Shown piece after piece: positions 7,616-17,396 of a stretch of DNA of 64,000 nucleotides. The DNA lies in assembly GCF_004362525.1 (NCBI RefSeq), contig NZ_SNXS01000002.1, positions 558,001 through 622,000 of the forward strand, in the 5' to 3' direction. The stretch is from Roseateles toxinivorans (GTDB taxonomy: Bacteria > Pseudomonadota > Gammaproteobacteria > Burkholderiales > Burkholderiaceae_C). The position numbers were made by a program, and so were the translations under genes. Positions within the stretch are counted from its first letter, which is position 1. Every line of letters begins with the position of its first letter. The notes under the pieces were generated by a model that saw only the letters and a program-made list of their open reading frames with translations, was not told the origin of the DNA and did no database searches.

Positions 7616-9070
7616 TCACAGGCCCCAATGAGGGATGTGATGATCCGTTGTCGAGACACAGATGTTCTTGGCTTCCAGAAACACCTCGAAGCTCCAGGTG
7701 CCGCCTTCGCGGCCGGTGCCTGAGGCCTTGGTGCCGCCGAAGGGCTGGCGCAGGTCGCGCACGTTCTGGCTGTTGACGAAGCACATGCCGGCCTGTACGG
7801 CGGCGGCCACGCGATGGGCTCGGCCGAGGTTCTGCGTCCACACGTACGACGACAGGCCGTAGCGGGTGTCGTTGGCGATGCGGATCGCGTCGGCCTCGTC
7901 GTCGAATGGGATCAGGCAGGCGACCGGGCCGAAGATCTCGTCCTGGGCGATGCGCATCTCGTTGCTGACGTTGGCGAACACCGTCGGCCGCACGAAGTTG
8001 CCGCGCTTCAGATGGGCGGGCAGCTCGGGTGCATCCAGACCGCCGGTCAGCAGGGTGGCGCCCTCGGTCGGGCCCAGCTCGATGTAGTGGCGCACCTTGG
8101 CCAGGTGCTCCGGCGAGATCATCGGGCCGATGATGGAGTTCTCATCCATCGGGTCGCCGACCGCGATGCGGGAGGCCCGCGCCGCGAACTCCTTGGCAAA
8201 TTGGTCGTAGATGCTCCGCTGCACCAGGATGCGCGAGCCGGCCGTGCAACGCTCGCCGTTGTTGCTGAAGATCATGAAGATGGCCGCATCCATCGCGCGC
8301 TTCAGATCGGCGTCCTCGAATACGACGAAGGGGCTCTTGCCGCCCAGCTCCATCGAGAACTTCTTGAGCCCCGAGCTCTGGATGATGCGGTTGCCGGTGG
8401 CCGTGCTGCCGGTGAACGAGATCGCGCTCACATCCGCATGCTTGACCAGCGACTCGCCGGCCGTGCGGCCATAGCCATGGACGATGTTCAGCACGCCCGC
8501 CGGCACGCCGGCCTCCAGGGCCAGCTGGCCCAGGTGGGCGGCCGTCAGCGGCGACAGCTCGCTCATCTTCAGCACCGCGGTGTTGCCAAAGGCCAGGCAG
8601 GGTGCGACCTTCCAGGTCGAGGTCATGAAGGGCACATTCCAAGGCGAGATCAGCGCGCACACGCCGACCGGATGGAACAGCGTGTAGTTCAGATGCGTCT
8701 CGGTCGGGTAGGTGTGGCCGTCGGTGCGCGTGCACATCTCGGCGAAGTAGTAGAAGTTGTCGGCCGCGCGGGGGATCAGCGCCTTCTTGGTCTGGCCTAT
8801 CACCTGGCCGGTGTCGCGCGTTTCCATCTCGGAGATCTGCGGCACCTGGGCAGCGATCAGATCGCCCAGCTTGCGCATGATCTTCGCGCGCTGCGCGGCC
8901 GGCAGGCCGGCCCATTTCGGGAAGGCCTCCTTGGCCGCGGCCACCGCTTGTGCCACCTCAAGCTCGCCGCCGGACGCGACATCGGCCAGCACCTCCTGCG
9001 TGGCCGGGTTGACGGTCTCGAAAACCTCGCTGCTGGCGACGTTCCTGCCGTTGATCAGATGTTCAATCAT
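7616..9070 (-). CDS. hpaE: 5-carboxymethyl-2-hydroxymuconic semialdehyde dehydrogenase
   Basis: A 484-residue NAD-dependent aldehyde dehydrogenase. The nucleotide-fold turn is FTGSTATG around residue 220, the general-base Glu is residue 241 in MELGGKSP, and the nucleophile Cys is residue 275 in GERCTAGSR. Family context, immediately upstream of the ring-cleavage dioxygenase and downstream of hpaG2, assigns it to oxidation of the ring-cleavage semialdehyde. The length matches HpaE. Start at 9070 with a normal MIEHLINGR N-terminus. Confidence 0.94.
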   Translation of the reverse strand: MIEHLINGRNVASSEVFETVNPATQEVLADVASGGELEVAQAVAAAKEAFPKWAGLPAAQRAKIMRKLGDLIAAQVPQISEMETRDTGQVIGQTKKALIPRAADNFYYFAEMCTRTDGHTYPTETHLNYTLFHPVGVCALISPWNVPFMTSTWKVAPCLAFGNTAVLKMSELSPLTAAHLGQLALEAGVPAGVLNIVHGYGRTAGESLVKHADVSAISFTGSTATGNRIIQSSGLKKFSMELGGKSPFVVFEDADLKRAMDAAIFMIFSNNGERCTAGSRILVQRSIYDQFAKEFAARASRIAVGDPMDENSIIGPMISPEHLAKVRHYIELGPTEGATLLTGGLDAPELPAHLKRGNFVRPTVFANVSNEMRIAQDEIFGPVACLIPFDDEADAIRIANDTRYGLSSYVWTQNLGRAHRVAAAVQAGMCFVNSQNVRDLRQPFGGTKASGTGREGGTWSFEVFLEAKNICVSTTDHHIPHWGL

Positions 9071-9083
9071 TGCTTGCTCTCCA

Positions 9084-9821
9084 TTACGAGACGATGGTGT
9101 TGACCAAGCGTCCTATGCCTTCGATTTCTGTCACGACTTCATCGCCCGGCTGGCAGTCCACCACGCCGTCCGGCGTGCCGGTCAGGATGATGTCGCCGGG
9201 CTTCAGTGTCATGAAGCTGCTCAGGTACTCGATCAGCAAGGCGACCGGGAACACCATGTCGCGGGTATTGCCCTGCTGCGTCAGCCGGCCGTTGACGGTG
9301 GTCGTCAAGGCCAGTGCCTGCGGATCGGCCACCTCGTCGGCGCTGACCAGCCAGGGGCCCAGCGGCGTGCAGGCGTCGCGGTTCTTCACGCGCAGATTCG
9401 GGCGGTAGAAGTTCTCCAGATAGTCGCGTATCGCATAGTCGTTGGCGACCGTGTAGCCGCCAACGTAGGACAGCGCATCCTCGCGCTTGACGCGGCGCGC
9501 CTCGCGGCCGATCACGGCCACCAGCTCGCACTCGTAGTGCATGAACTTCACGCCCACCGGCCGACGCGTCTGGCCACGGTGGCCGGTCAGCGCATTGGGA
9601 CCCTTCAGGAACACCAGCGGCTCCTCGGGCGGCTTGAAGGCCAGCTCCTTGGCATGGTCGGCGTAGTTCAGGCCCAGCGCGAAGATGGTGCCGGGCACCA
9701 CCGGCGGCAGCCACAGCACCTGGTTCTCGGCCAGCACGCGGCCATCGGGCAGTCGCACACCGTCGGCATGCGGCGTGACGGTGTGGATCTGGCCATCGAA
9801 AACAATGCGGGCGGTTCTCAT
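9084..9821 (-). CDS. hpaG2: homoprotocatechuate degradation isomerase/decarboxylase, C-terminal-type subunit (HpaG2)
   Basis: A 245-residue fumarylacetoacetate hydrolase-family protein. It has LGLNYADHAKE, the acidic metal-binding ECELVAVIG, the YTVANDYAIRDYLEN block and a late TGTPDGV loop. It corresponds to the C-terminal half of enterobacterial HpaG (HpcE). That fused protein decarboxylates 5-oxopent-3-ene-1,2,5-tricarboxylate and isomerises the product. Here the two halves are separate, coupled genes: its start overlaps the hpaG1 stop by ATGA. Confidence 0.92.
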   Translation of the reverse strand: MRTARIVFDGQIHTVTPHADGVRLPDGRVLAENQVLWLPPVVPGTIFALGLNYADHAKELAFKPPEEPLVFLKGPNALTGHRGQTRRPVGVKFMHYECELVAVIGREARRVKREDALSYVGGYTVANDYAIRDYLENFYRPNLRVKNRDACTPLGPWLVSADEVADPQALALTTTVNGRLTQQGNTRDMVFPVALLIEYLSSFMTLKPGDIILTGTPDGVVDCQPGDEVVTEIEGIGRLVNTIVS

Positions 9822-10480
9822 CGTGCGCCCTCCGCCACCAGATGCGTGACAAGCGGCGCAAAGCCCGCAGCCTCAATCGTCACCACATCGCCGACCCGCA
9901 CGCGCGGCGCGCCTTCGGGCACGCCGACATGCAGCACATCGCCGGCCTGCAGGGTCATGAACTCGGTCACATCGGCCAACAGCTGAGGCAGGCTGCGCAC
10001 CAGCGCGTCGAGCCTGAAGCGCTGGCGCTCCTGGCCATTGACCTTGACGACGATCTCCAGCTGCTGCGGATCGGCCAGCTCGCCCGCCGGCAGCAGCGCG
10101 CCGATAGGGCAGAAGCCATCGCGGTTGCGGTGCCTGACCGGTGGCCGGTGCACGCTGGCATGGGGCACGGTCAGGTCGTTGATCAGCACATAGCCGGCCA
10201 GATGGCTCAGCGCCTGGGCCGTGGTCACCGCGGTCGCGGTGCGGGCGATGACCAGGCCCAGCGTCGCGCCGGCTTCCAGCTCGGACACCTCAGCGGGCAC
10301 CTCGACGTGTGCATCGGGGCCGACCACGGTGTTGGCCGTCTTGATGTAGAGCACCGGGACCTGAGGCAGCGCCTTGTAGACGCTGGCGGCCAGGTCGCCC
10401 TGGGCCTGCAGCGTGGCCAGATTGGCCTGGTGGTTCAGCAGGGTGCCGTACACCGTGCCGGGTTGCGGGGGAATTTGCAT
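9818..10480 (-). CDS. hpaG1: homoprotocatechuate degradation isomerase/decarboxylase, N-terminal-type subunit (HpaG1)
   Basis: A 220-residue FAH-family protein, the counterpart of the N-terminal half of fused HpaG and first gene of the hpa operon. Visible features are the GTVYGTLLNH start, YIKTANTV, AGYVLINDLTVPH and the late HVGVPEGAPRV loop. The ATG at 10480 is preferred; a TTG five codons upstream would sit almost inside the operator palindrome. No strong Shine-Dalgarno is visible. It faces hpaR across a 90-base divergent promoter region. Confidence 0.9.
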   Translation of the reverse strand: MQIPPQPGTVYGTLLNHQANLATLQAQGDLAASVYKALPQVPVLYIKTANTVVGPDAHVEVPAEVSELEAGATLGLVIARTATAVTTAQALSHLAGYVLINDLTVPHASVHRPPVRHRNRDGFCPIGALLPAGELADPQQLEIVVKVNGQERQRFRLDALVRSLPQLLADVTEFMTLQAGDVLHVGVPEGAPRVRVGDVVTIEAAGFAPLVTHLVAEGAR

Positions 10481-10496
10481 GCGGCTTGGACTCAAA

Positions 10497-10518
10497 GTTA
10501 TTTAATAAGTTAAATAAC
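10497..10518. promoter_or_regulatory. AT-rich palindrome, candidate HpaR operator
   Basis: Perfect 8-base arms GTTATTTA (10497-10504) and TAAATAAC (10511-10518) flank a 6-base spacer. The element stands out in a GC-rich genome and lies between the divergent hpaG1 and hpaR starts, closer to hpaG1. MarR-family HpaR/HpcR proteins bind such dyads and are released by the aromatic inducer. The assignment to HpaR is by position. Confidence 0.75.
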
Positions 10519-10570
10519 ATGATAATGCAGTCACCGAAAAGCGCAAGCACTCCGTGCGAGCATTTGACCC

Positions 10571-11098
10571 ATGACAAAGATTCAGAAGAAGACGGCCGAG
10601 CGCCCGGCCCGCCGCAGCCTGCCCCTGCTGCTGCTGCAGACCCGCGAGGCGGTGATGAGCCATTTCCGTCCCTTGCTGCGCGAGCATGGCGTCAGCGAAC
10701 AGCAGTGGCGCGTGATCCGTGCATTGCAGGACGGCGGGCCGATGGAGATGGGGCGGCTGGCGAACATCTGCTCGCTGCACGGCCCCAGCCTGACCGGCAT
10801 GCTGACACGGATGGACCAGGCCAACTTCGTCACCCGCAGCCGTTTCGAGGGTGACCAGCGCAAATGGATCGTCGCGCTGACGCCCAAGGCCGAGACGCTG
10901 TTCGACAGCATGCGCAGTGGCATGCAGCTGCAGTACGCGCTGATCGAGCAGAAGCTGGGCCGCGAGGACCTGACGGCGCTGTACGCGATGCTGGACACGG
11001 TCATCGAGCGCCTGGGGGGAGTGCCCGACGAGGAGGCCGCTGACGTGGGCAATGGCGCTGCCCCCGCGTCCAAGAGCAGGCGCAACCGTCCTACCTAG
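10571..11098 (+). CDS. hpaR: homoprotocatechuate degradation regulator, MarR family
   Basis: A 175-residue winged-helix MarR protein of the HpaR/HpcR subgroup. It has SLPLLLLQTREAVM at the dimerisation helix, VSEQQWRVIRAL, then a helix-turn-helix around LANICSLHGPSLTGMLTRM and the wing RSRFEGDQRKWIVALT. Residues 150-175 form a low-complexity basic tail rich in Ala and Arg. It is transcribed divergently from hpaG1 and presumably represses it and itself through the palindrome at 10497-10518. Known HpaR proteins respond to 4-hydroxyphenylacetate or homoprotocatechuate. Confidence 0.92.
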   Translation: MTKIQKKTAERPARRSLPLLLLQTREAVMSHFRPLLREHGVSEQQWRVIRALQDGGPMEMGRLANICSLHGPSLTGMLTRMDQANFVTRSRFEGDQRKWIVALTPKAETLFDSMRSGMQLQYALIEQKLGREDLTALYAMLDTVIERLGGVPDEEAADVGNGAAPASKSRRNRPT

Positions 11099-11154
11099 GG
11101 ATTGGCGTTTTTGGCGAGCCCCGGTCAAGATGCGCGCCACCACAGGAGACGCAT

Positions 11155-13446
11155 ATGGCCACCACCCGCAGCAAGCCCGCATCAAAGACTTCGGCCAAGC
11201 CCGCAGCCAAGACGCGGGCCAAGTTGGCATCCAAGGTGGCCAAGCCGGCCGCCACCACGCCGGCTGCCGAAAGCACCACCAGCATGGGCCGCGTGCTCGA
11301 CGCCCGCCCCGACCGGCTGGACTTCCGCGACCGCCTCTACGCCCCGCCGCTGCATTCGCTGCCGGCGGCGTTCCCGTCGAACGACGAGATCAAGCGCTTT
11401 CTGGGCAGCTATGTGAAGCAGGGCCTGATACTGAACCAGGGCACCGAGGGTGCCTGCACCGGCTTCGGCCTGGCCTGCGTGGCCAACTACCTGCTGTGGG
11501 TGCGGCATCTGGGCAGCGGCAGCCGGGCCAAGTTCGAGTCGGTCAGCCCGCGCATGTTCTACGAGCTGGCCAAGCGCTATGACGAATGGCCGGGCCAGGA
11601 CTATGACGGCTCCAGCTGCCGCGGTGCGCTGAAGGGCTGGCACAAGCATGGTGTGTGCGCCTGCTCGCTGTGGGCCTATCCGCTGAATGCCAATAACGAG
11701 CCGGTGTTCGAGCGGCCCAAGGAGGGCTGGGCGACCGACGCGACCCAGCGCCCGCTGGGCGTGTACTACCGCGTCAGCAAGTTCTCGGTGGTCGACATCC
11801 AGGCGGCGATTGCCGAGATCGGCGCCGTCTATGTCTCGGCCGAGGCCCATGACGGCTGGGATGGGCTGCTGAACGACAAGCCGACCAAGCCGCCCCTCAA
11901 TCATGGTCAGTTGCCGGTGATCGCGCCGGTCAAGGACCCCAAGAGCAAGGGCGGCCATGCTTTTGCCCTGGTCGGCTACAACGAACGCGGCTTCATCGTG
12001 CAGAACTCCTGGGGCGAGCGCTGGGGCACGGCCGGCTTTGCCATCCTGCCCTATGACGACTGGGCCCTGCATGCCACCGACGCCTGGGCCTGCGCGCTGG
12101 GTGTGGCCCTGTCCCTGCCCGATGGGAAGGGCGGCATGCGCTCGCAGGAGGCATCGCGCTGGCGCGTGGCCAGCGGCCGCTCGATCAACGAGCTCGATCG
12201 CAGCGCCCGCCAGCCCAACAACCCGGTCGATGATGCCTGGCCGCTGGACCATGCCTTCCTACGCCCCGAGCACGAGCCCTGGCCCACCGACCAGGCCTAT
12301 CTGCACACGCTGGTGGCCGGCAACGAGGGTCGGCTGATGGTCAGCGACATCACCCGACACGCCAGCGACGCCGCCGGCCATGCCCAGGAGATCGTTGTCG
12401 AGCAGCCGCTGGCCTGGTTCAAGGGCCGCAATGAGAAGGTGCTGAAGCTGGCGCTGTATGCCCACGGCGGGCTGAACAGCGAGGGCGACTCGATAGACCG
12501 CATCCGCGTGCTGGCGCCCTACTTCGCCGCCAACGGCATCTACCCCTTGTTCGTCAGCTGGAAGACCGGCGTCGGCGAGACGCTGTCGGGCATCGTCGAG
12601 GACTGGGCGCGCAAGGTCTTCGGCCCCGAGGACGAGCGCGCCGGCGGCTGGCTGGATCTGGGCGAGGCCAAGGACCGCGCGATCGAGGCGCTGGGCCATG
12701 TGGTGGGCAAGGGCATCTGGGGCGAGATGCGGGAGAACGCGGCCTGCGGCGTCCAGGCCGGCCATCTGCTGGACCTGCTGGCCCAGCAGCTGCAGTCCTT
12801 GGCCCAGGCGCTGCAGAAGAACAAGTGCCAGCTGGAGCTGCATCTGATCGGTCACTCGGCCGGCTCGATACTGCTGGGCCATCTGCTGACGGTGCTCGGC
12901 AAGCTGCCGGCCAGCCCCCAGCGCCCGTCGGCCAGCAGCTGCACGCTGTATGCCGCCGCCTGCTCGGTGCGCTTTGCCGTCGAGCACTATCTGCCCGCCG
13001 ACAGCCTGGGCGTGCTGAGCCTGAAGCAGCTCCATCTGTACCAGCTCAGCGATGCCAACGAGTGCGGCGACGGCCTGCCCAGCGCCGAGCGGCCGGTCTA
13101 TGGCAAGTCGCTGCTGTACCTGGTGTCGCGTGCGCTGGACGATGCCCGCAAGATGCCGCTGCTGGGCATGGAACGCTCGCTGCTGCCCGCCTTTGCCAGG
13201 GACGCGACGCAGTGGGAGGCCAAGGAGCTGCCCTTTGTCCAGCAATGGCAGAAGGCCTGGAGCCCGCCCGCCGGTGTGCTCGCGGCGACCACGGTGACTA
13301 GCCCCAAGATCCGGCAGACGCGCATGGGCGATCAGGCGGTGTCCAGCCACGGTTCGTTCGACAACAATATCGAGGTGCTGACGCAGACGCTGGAGCGCAT
13401 CAAGGGCGGGCCGCTGGTCGGCGAGCTGGAGTGGCTGGACTATTGA
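11155..13446 (+). CDS. two-domain protein: papain-like (C1) cysteine peptidase plus alpha/beta-hydrolase-like domain
   Basis: A 763-residue protein with three parts. Residues 1-43 are an Ala/Lys/Thr-rich basic tail resembling histone-H1-type or linker sequence, with no hydrophobic signal peptide. Residues about 50-320 are a papain-like domain: oxyanion Gln95 in LNQGTEG, nucleophile Cys101 in GACTGFG, His268 in GGHAFALVGY and Asn284 in QNSWGERWG, in the canonical order. Residues about 425-750 show LALYAHGG (436-439) and a nucleophile elbow GHSAG at 566-570 (Ser568), as in lipases and other alpha/beta hydrolases. It lacks the usual pro-region. It is a single gene beside hpaR, with its own short promoter region. 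Substrate and biological role are unknown; a cytoplasmic effector or self-processing enzyme is possible but unproved. Confidence 0.8.
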   Translation: MATTRSKPASKTSAKPAAKTRAKLASKVAKPAATTPAAESTTSMGRVLDARPDRLDFRDRLYAPPLHSLPAAFPSNDEIKRFLGSYVKQGLILNQGTEGACTGFGLACVANYLLWVRHLGSGSRAKFESVSPRMFYELAKRYDEWPGQDYDGSSCRGALKGWHKHGVCACSLWAYPLNANNEPVFERPKEGWATDATQRPLGVYYRVSKFSVVDIQAAIAEIGAVYVSAEAHDGWDGLLNDKPTKPPLNHGQLPVIAPVKDPKSKGGHAFALVGYNERGFIVQNSWGERWGTAGFAILPYDDWALHATDAWACALGVALSLPDGKGGMRSQEASRWRVASGRSINELDRSARQPNNPVDDAWPLDHAFLRPEHEPWPTDQAYLHTLVAGNEGRLMVSDITRHASDAAGHAQEIVVEQPLAWFKGRNEKVLKLALYAHGGLNSEGDSIDRIRVLAPYFAANGIYPLFVSWKTGVGETLSGIVEDWARKVFGPEDERAGGWLDLGEAKDRAIEALGHVVGKGIWGEMRENAACGVQAGHLLDLLAQQLQSLAQALQKNKCQLELHLIGHSAGSILLGHLLTVLGKLPASPQRPSASSCTLYAAACSVRFAVEHYLPADSLGVLSLKQLHLYQLSDANECGDGLPSAERPVYGKSLLYLVSRALDDARKMPLLGMERSLLPAFARDATQWEAKELPFVQQWQKAWSPPAGVLAATTVTSPKIRQTRMGDQAVSSHGSFDNNIEVLTQTLERIKGGPLVGELEWLDY

Positions 13447-13508
13447 TGGTGTTTCGCCGCACCACCGATTCAAGGGGCCAGACGGGGAGTCCGGCGTGAT
13501 TTAATGCC

Positions 13509-13531
13509 CGTTCAATTTTATCGATTGAACG
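13509..13531. promoter_or_regulatory. perfect 8-base dyad upstream of kinase remnant
   Basis: CGTTCAAT (13509-13516) and ATTGAACG (13524-13531) are perfect inverted arms around a 7-base spacer. No T-run follows, so a protein-binding site is more likely than a terminator. It lies 63 bases after the fusion gene's stop and about 80 bases before the coding-like start of the remnant. It may be a surviving operator of the decayed gene. Confidence 0.5.
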
Positions 13532-13607
13532 CGGGGATGAAGTGGTCAAGGTCCCTTCGCAAAGGCATGGCCGGCCGGCCGTCCCGATGACGGGAGGGCG
13601 ACCGTAG

Positions 13608-15268
13608 GGCGTCGAATCGGCGCTGCGGCACTGGGCCCGCCGGATTGCCCGCGGGCACCAGGCCGAGGCCGAGTGCCGGCTGAGCGAGTCCATGGGTTAC
13701 CGCAACACCGGGCTGACTCCGGCCGCGCTGCAGCTGGAGGACCCGATCAATGTGCTGGGCAATACCGCCTCCGGCTACTACTACCAGCTCGAGAGCGAGG
13801 ACCTGCCCGGCTACCGCGAGCGCTGCATCGCGCTGAACGAGCGCGCGCTGGCACTGGCCGAGGCCGGCGACGAGCTCTATGCCCAGTGCCTGAGCCGGCT
13901 GAATCTGGCCACCAATGTGGCCCTGCGCTGGCGCGCCTACAGTCCGAGATCGAGCTGCGTCGCGCCACCGAGGCCGCCCTGCAAAGCACCCATGACGAGC
14001 TCGAGCGCAAGAAGCAGGTCAGGGCGCAGAGCGTGCACGAGGCGCGGCGCCTGCTGGCGCGTCAGGAGACGCTCGCCGCCCTGGGCAATCTGGGCGTCGG
14101 CCTGGCGCATGAGCCGAACACCCCGATCGGCAATGCGCGGCTGGAGCTGCTCAAGCAGGGGCAGGACCTGGAGCTGGTCGTCGCCAACGACGGCTGTGGC
14201 CTCGACGCGGCGCACCGTGACCGTGTCTTCGAGCCCTTCTTCACCACCCGCTTCGGCCAGGGCGGATCGGGCCTGGGTCTGCACCTGGCCCATCAGCTGG
14301 CGCCGCAGTGTCGGCTCAGCGACGGGCTGCGCAGCCTGCGCACGCACATCGCCGCCTTGCAGCTGGACGGCGCCGAGCGCCAGGCGGAGGCGCTGCTGCG
14401 CCTGGCCCAGGGCGATGCCTACTGGTCGCGCCGTCTGGAGATCTGCGCGCTGCATCAGCGCGCGGTCACCGCGCCCGACGCCGAACTGCTGCTGCAGGCC
14501 AGCGACCTGCTGACCTGGGCCGAACGCGAGGGCGACGCCGGCGTCCAGGCCGCCGCGCTGCTGACCCAGGCGATCGTGATGCGCCGCCAGCGCCGCTTAG
14601 GCAGTGCCCTGCAGCAAGCGCGCCGCGCCCGGCAGCTGTTCGAGCAATTGCCCGAGCATGCCGACGCGCAATTCATGTTGCCCTCTTTCTGCACCCTGCT
14701 GTTTCATGCCGAGCGCTATGCGGAGCTGATACAGGTCGGCGAGGCCGAGCTGGACCGCAGCGCCGAGCTCAGCGACCGCTTCGAGGCGGTGGCCGGTCTG
14801 GTCGCGCCGCTGGAGGCGAGCGAGTCACGGCAGCAAGACCTGACCCAGCTGCTGCGCAAATGCCCTCGCGCCTATGCCTCGCGTCTGCGGGCCCAGGGCG
14901 TGCGCCTGGGGCTGCAACTGCCGCCCAGCCTCGGCTGCGAGGGCCACGCCGAGACACTGGAGCAGGTGCTCAACCAGCTGCTGGAAAATCTGTTGCCGGT
15001 CAGCGCCAACAGCCTGCAGTGCGGGGCCGACGTGCTGTTGGAGCTGAGCAGTCAGGGCGAGCAGGCGCTGCGGTGCCTGGTGCTGCCCCATGCCTCCGGC
15101 CCCGGCCTGGCCCTGCAGCAGCAGGTCGTGCGCCATCTGGTCGATGTCCTGCTCCATGGCGAGCTACGCTGCCTGACCGATGCCGAGGGCGGGCAGCTGC
15201 GCTACGAGATCGAGTTCCCGCGGGAGACGCCTATGGCTGCCGCCGGCCGTGCACAAGTTCACGATTGA
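13608..15268 (+). pseudogene. scrambled remnant of a TPR-containing sensor histidine kinase
   Basis: Coding character is strong but broken. From 13608 to about 13940 one frame reads as tetratricopeptide-like helices (for example MGYRNTGLTP at 13692, then YRERCIALNERALALAEAGD). The signal then moves to another frame, continuing as a coiled-coil linker and LARQETLAALGNLGVGLAHE, an H-box-like motif with His-Glu followed by NTPIGN. Immediately after comes an ATP-binding end (VANDGCGL, FEPFFTTRFG, GSGLGLHL), so roughly 100 residues between H-box and G-boxes are missing. More TPR-like sequence and a second degenerate kinase tail follow to the stop at 15268. The 14000-15268 part is an open frame and could still be translated. 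The order suggests two kinase genes collapsed by deletion. Confidence 0.65.
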
Positions 15269-15406
15269 GCCGGCCGGCTGCCGCTTGAGGTGCCGCAACC
15301 CGCGAACGCGGGGGTGACCCAGGGGTCATGTCTGGGCACAGTCCGGACATCCGCTGCCAACGGTGGCAAGCAAACCCTTCACAACTGACCCCGGAACTCG
15401 CTCACC

Positions 15407-16012
15407 ATGTTCAAGAAGATCCTGATCGCTGCCGCCCTGGCCACCCCGCTGTTCGCCTCGGCCTCGGTGGTCTTCTCCGACAACTTCGAAAACCTGGCCG
15501 CGCCCTACAGCACCGGTCTGAACTGGAGCGCTGCCGGCACGCCCTGGACGGTGGGCAATGGCACGGTCGACCTGATCGGGGCCGGCTCCAGCTGGAACTT
15601 TGTGCCCGCCTTCGGCAAGTATGTGGACCTGGACGGCTCCAGCGGCAAGGCCGGTGTGTTCTCGACCACGCTGAACCTGAACGCCGGCGTGACCTACAAC
15701 CTGACCTTCGCCCTGGCCGGCAACCAACGCGGCGGCAGCGACGCGGTCGAGGTGCTGTTCGGCGGCGCCGCGCTGCAGAGCTTCACCCGCACCAGCTCGG
15801 CCGGCTTCACGACCGAGTCAATCCTGTTCACGCCCAGCGCCTCGCAGGCGTTCACGCTGAGCTTCCACAATCTGGGCGGCGACAACGTCGGCGCGCTGCT
15901 GGACAACGTCTCGGTGGCCTCGGTGCCCGAACCCCAGACCTACGCGCTGCTGATCGCTGGCCTGGCCGCGATGGGCATGGTGTCGCGCCGCCGCAAGCAG
16001 GCGCAGCGCTGA
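15407..16012 (+). CDS. PEP-CTERM sorting-signal protein
   Basis: A 201-residue exported protein. An N-terminal signal peptide (MFKKILIAAALATPLFASAS) is followed by a beta-rich, Gly/Asn/Ser/Thr-rich body containing FSDNFEN and a DNVSVASV segment, typical of carbohydrate-binding-like PEP-CTERM proteins. It ends in the tripartite sorting signal: VPEP near residue 173, a hydrophobic stretch and a basic SRRRKQAQR tail. Exosortase would cleave near PEP and anchor or release the protein at the outer surface. No exosortase is in this window. A strong terminator follows. Confidence 0.93.
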   Translation: MFKKILIAAALATPLFASASVVFSDNFENLAAPYSTGLNWSAAGTPWTVGNGTVDLIGAGSSWNFVPAFGKYVDLDGSSGKAGVFSTTLNLNAGVTYNLTFALAGNQRGGSDAVEVLFGGAALQSFTRTSSAGFTTESILFTPSASQAFTLSFHNLGGDNVGALLDNVSVASVPEPQTYALLIAGLAAMGMVSRRRKQAQR

Positions 16013-16034
16013 TTCGCTCGCTGATTCAATGACG

Positions 16035-16057
16035 GGGCCCGCAACAGCGGGCCCTTT

Positions 16058-16059
<2 letters not shown>
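16035..16059 (+). terminator. rho-independent terminator after PEP-CTERM gene
   Basis: Perfect stem GGGCCCGC (16035-16042) and GCGGGCCC (16047-16054), loop AACA, then TTTTT. It terminates the PEP-CTERM transcript. The stop of the opposite-strand kinase (16058-16060) lies in the T-run, so the two genes converge at this element. Confidence 0.93.
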
Positions 16060-17275
<1,216 letters not shown>

Positions 17276-17396
17276 GCCGGCCCCGAGCCTGCTGATCGAG
17301 TCGTGAAGAAGTTGCTGGCGATGCCCATTGGAACTGCCTCCCACGCCGGAATGCCGGGTGGGGAGAGTATCGCCGCAGGCGCCCGAAGTCGGCCGC

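Noticed and set aside
15360-15406. A possible sigma-54 promoter (TGGCAAGC...) before the PEP-CTERM gene
   Set aside because: The -24 element GG is present but the -12 position reads TTCA rather than TTGC, so the match is not good enough.
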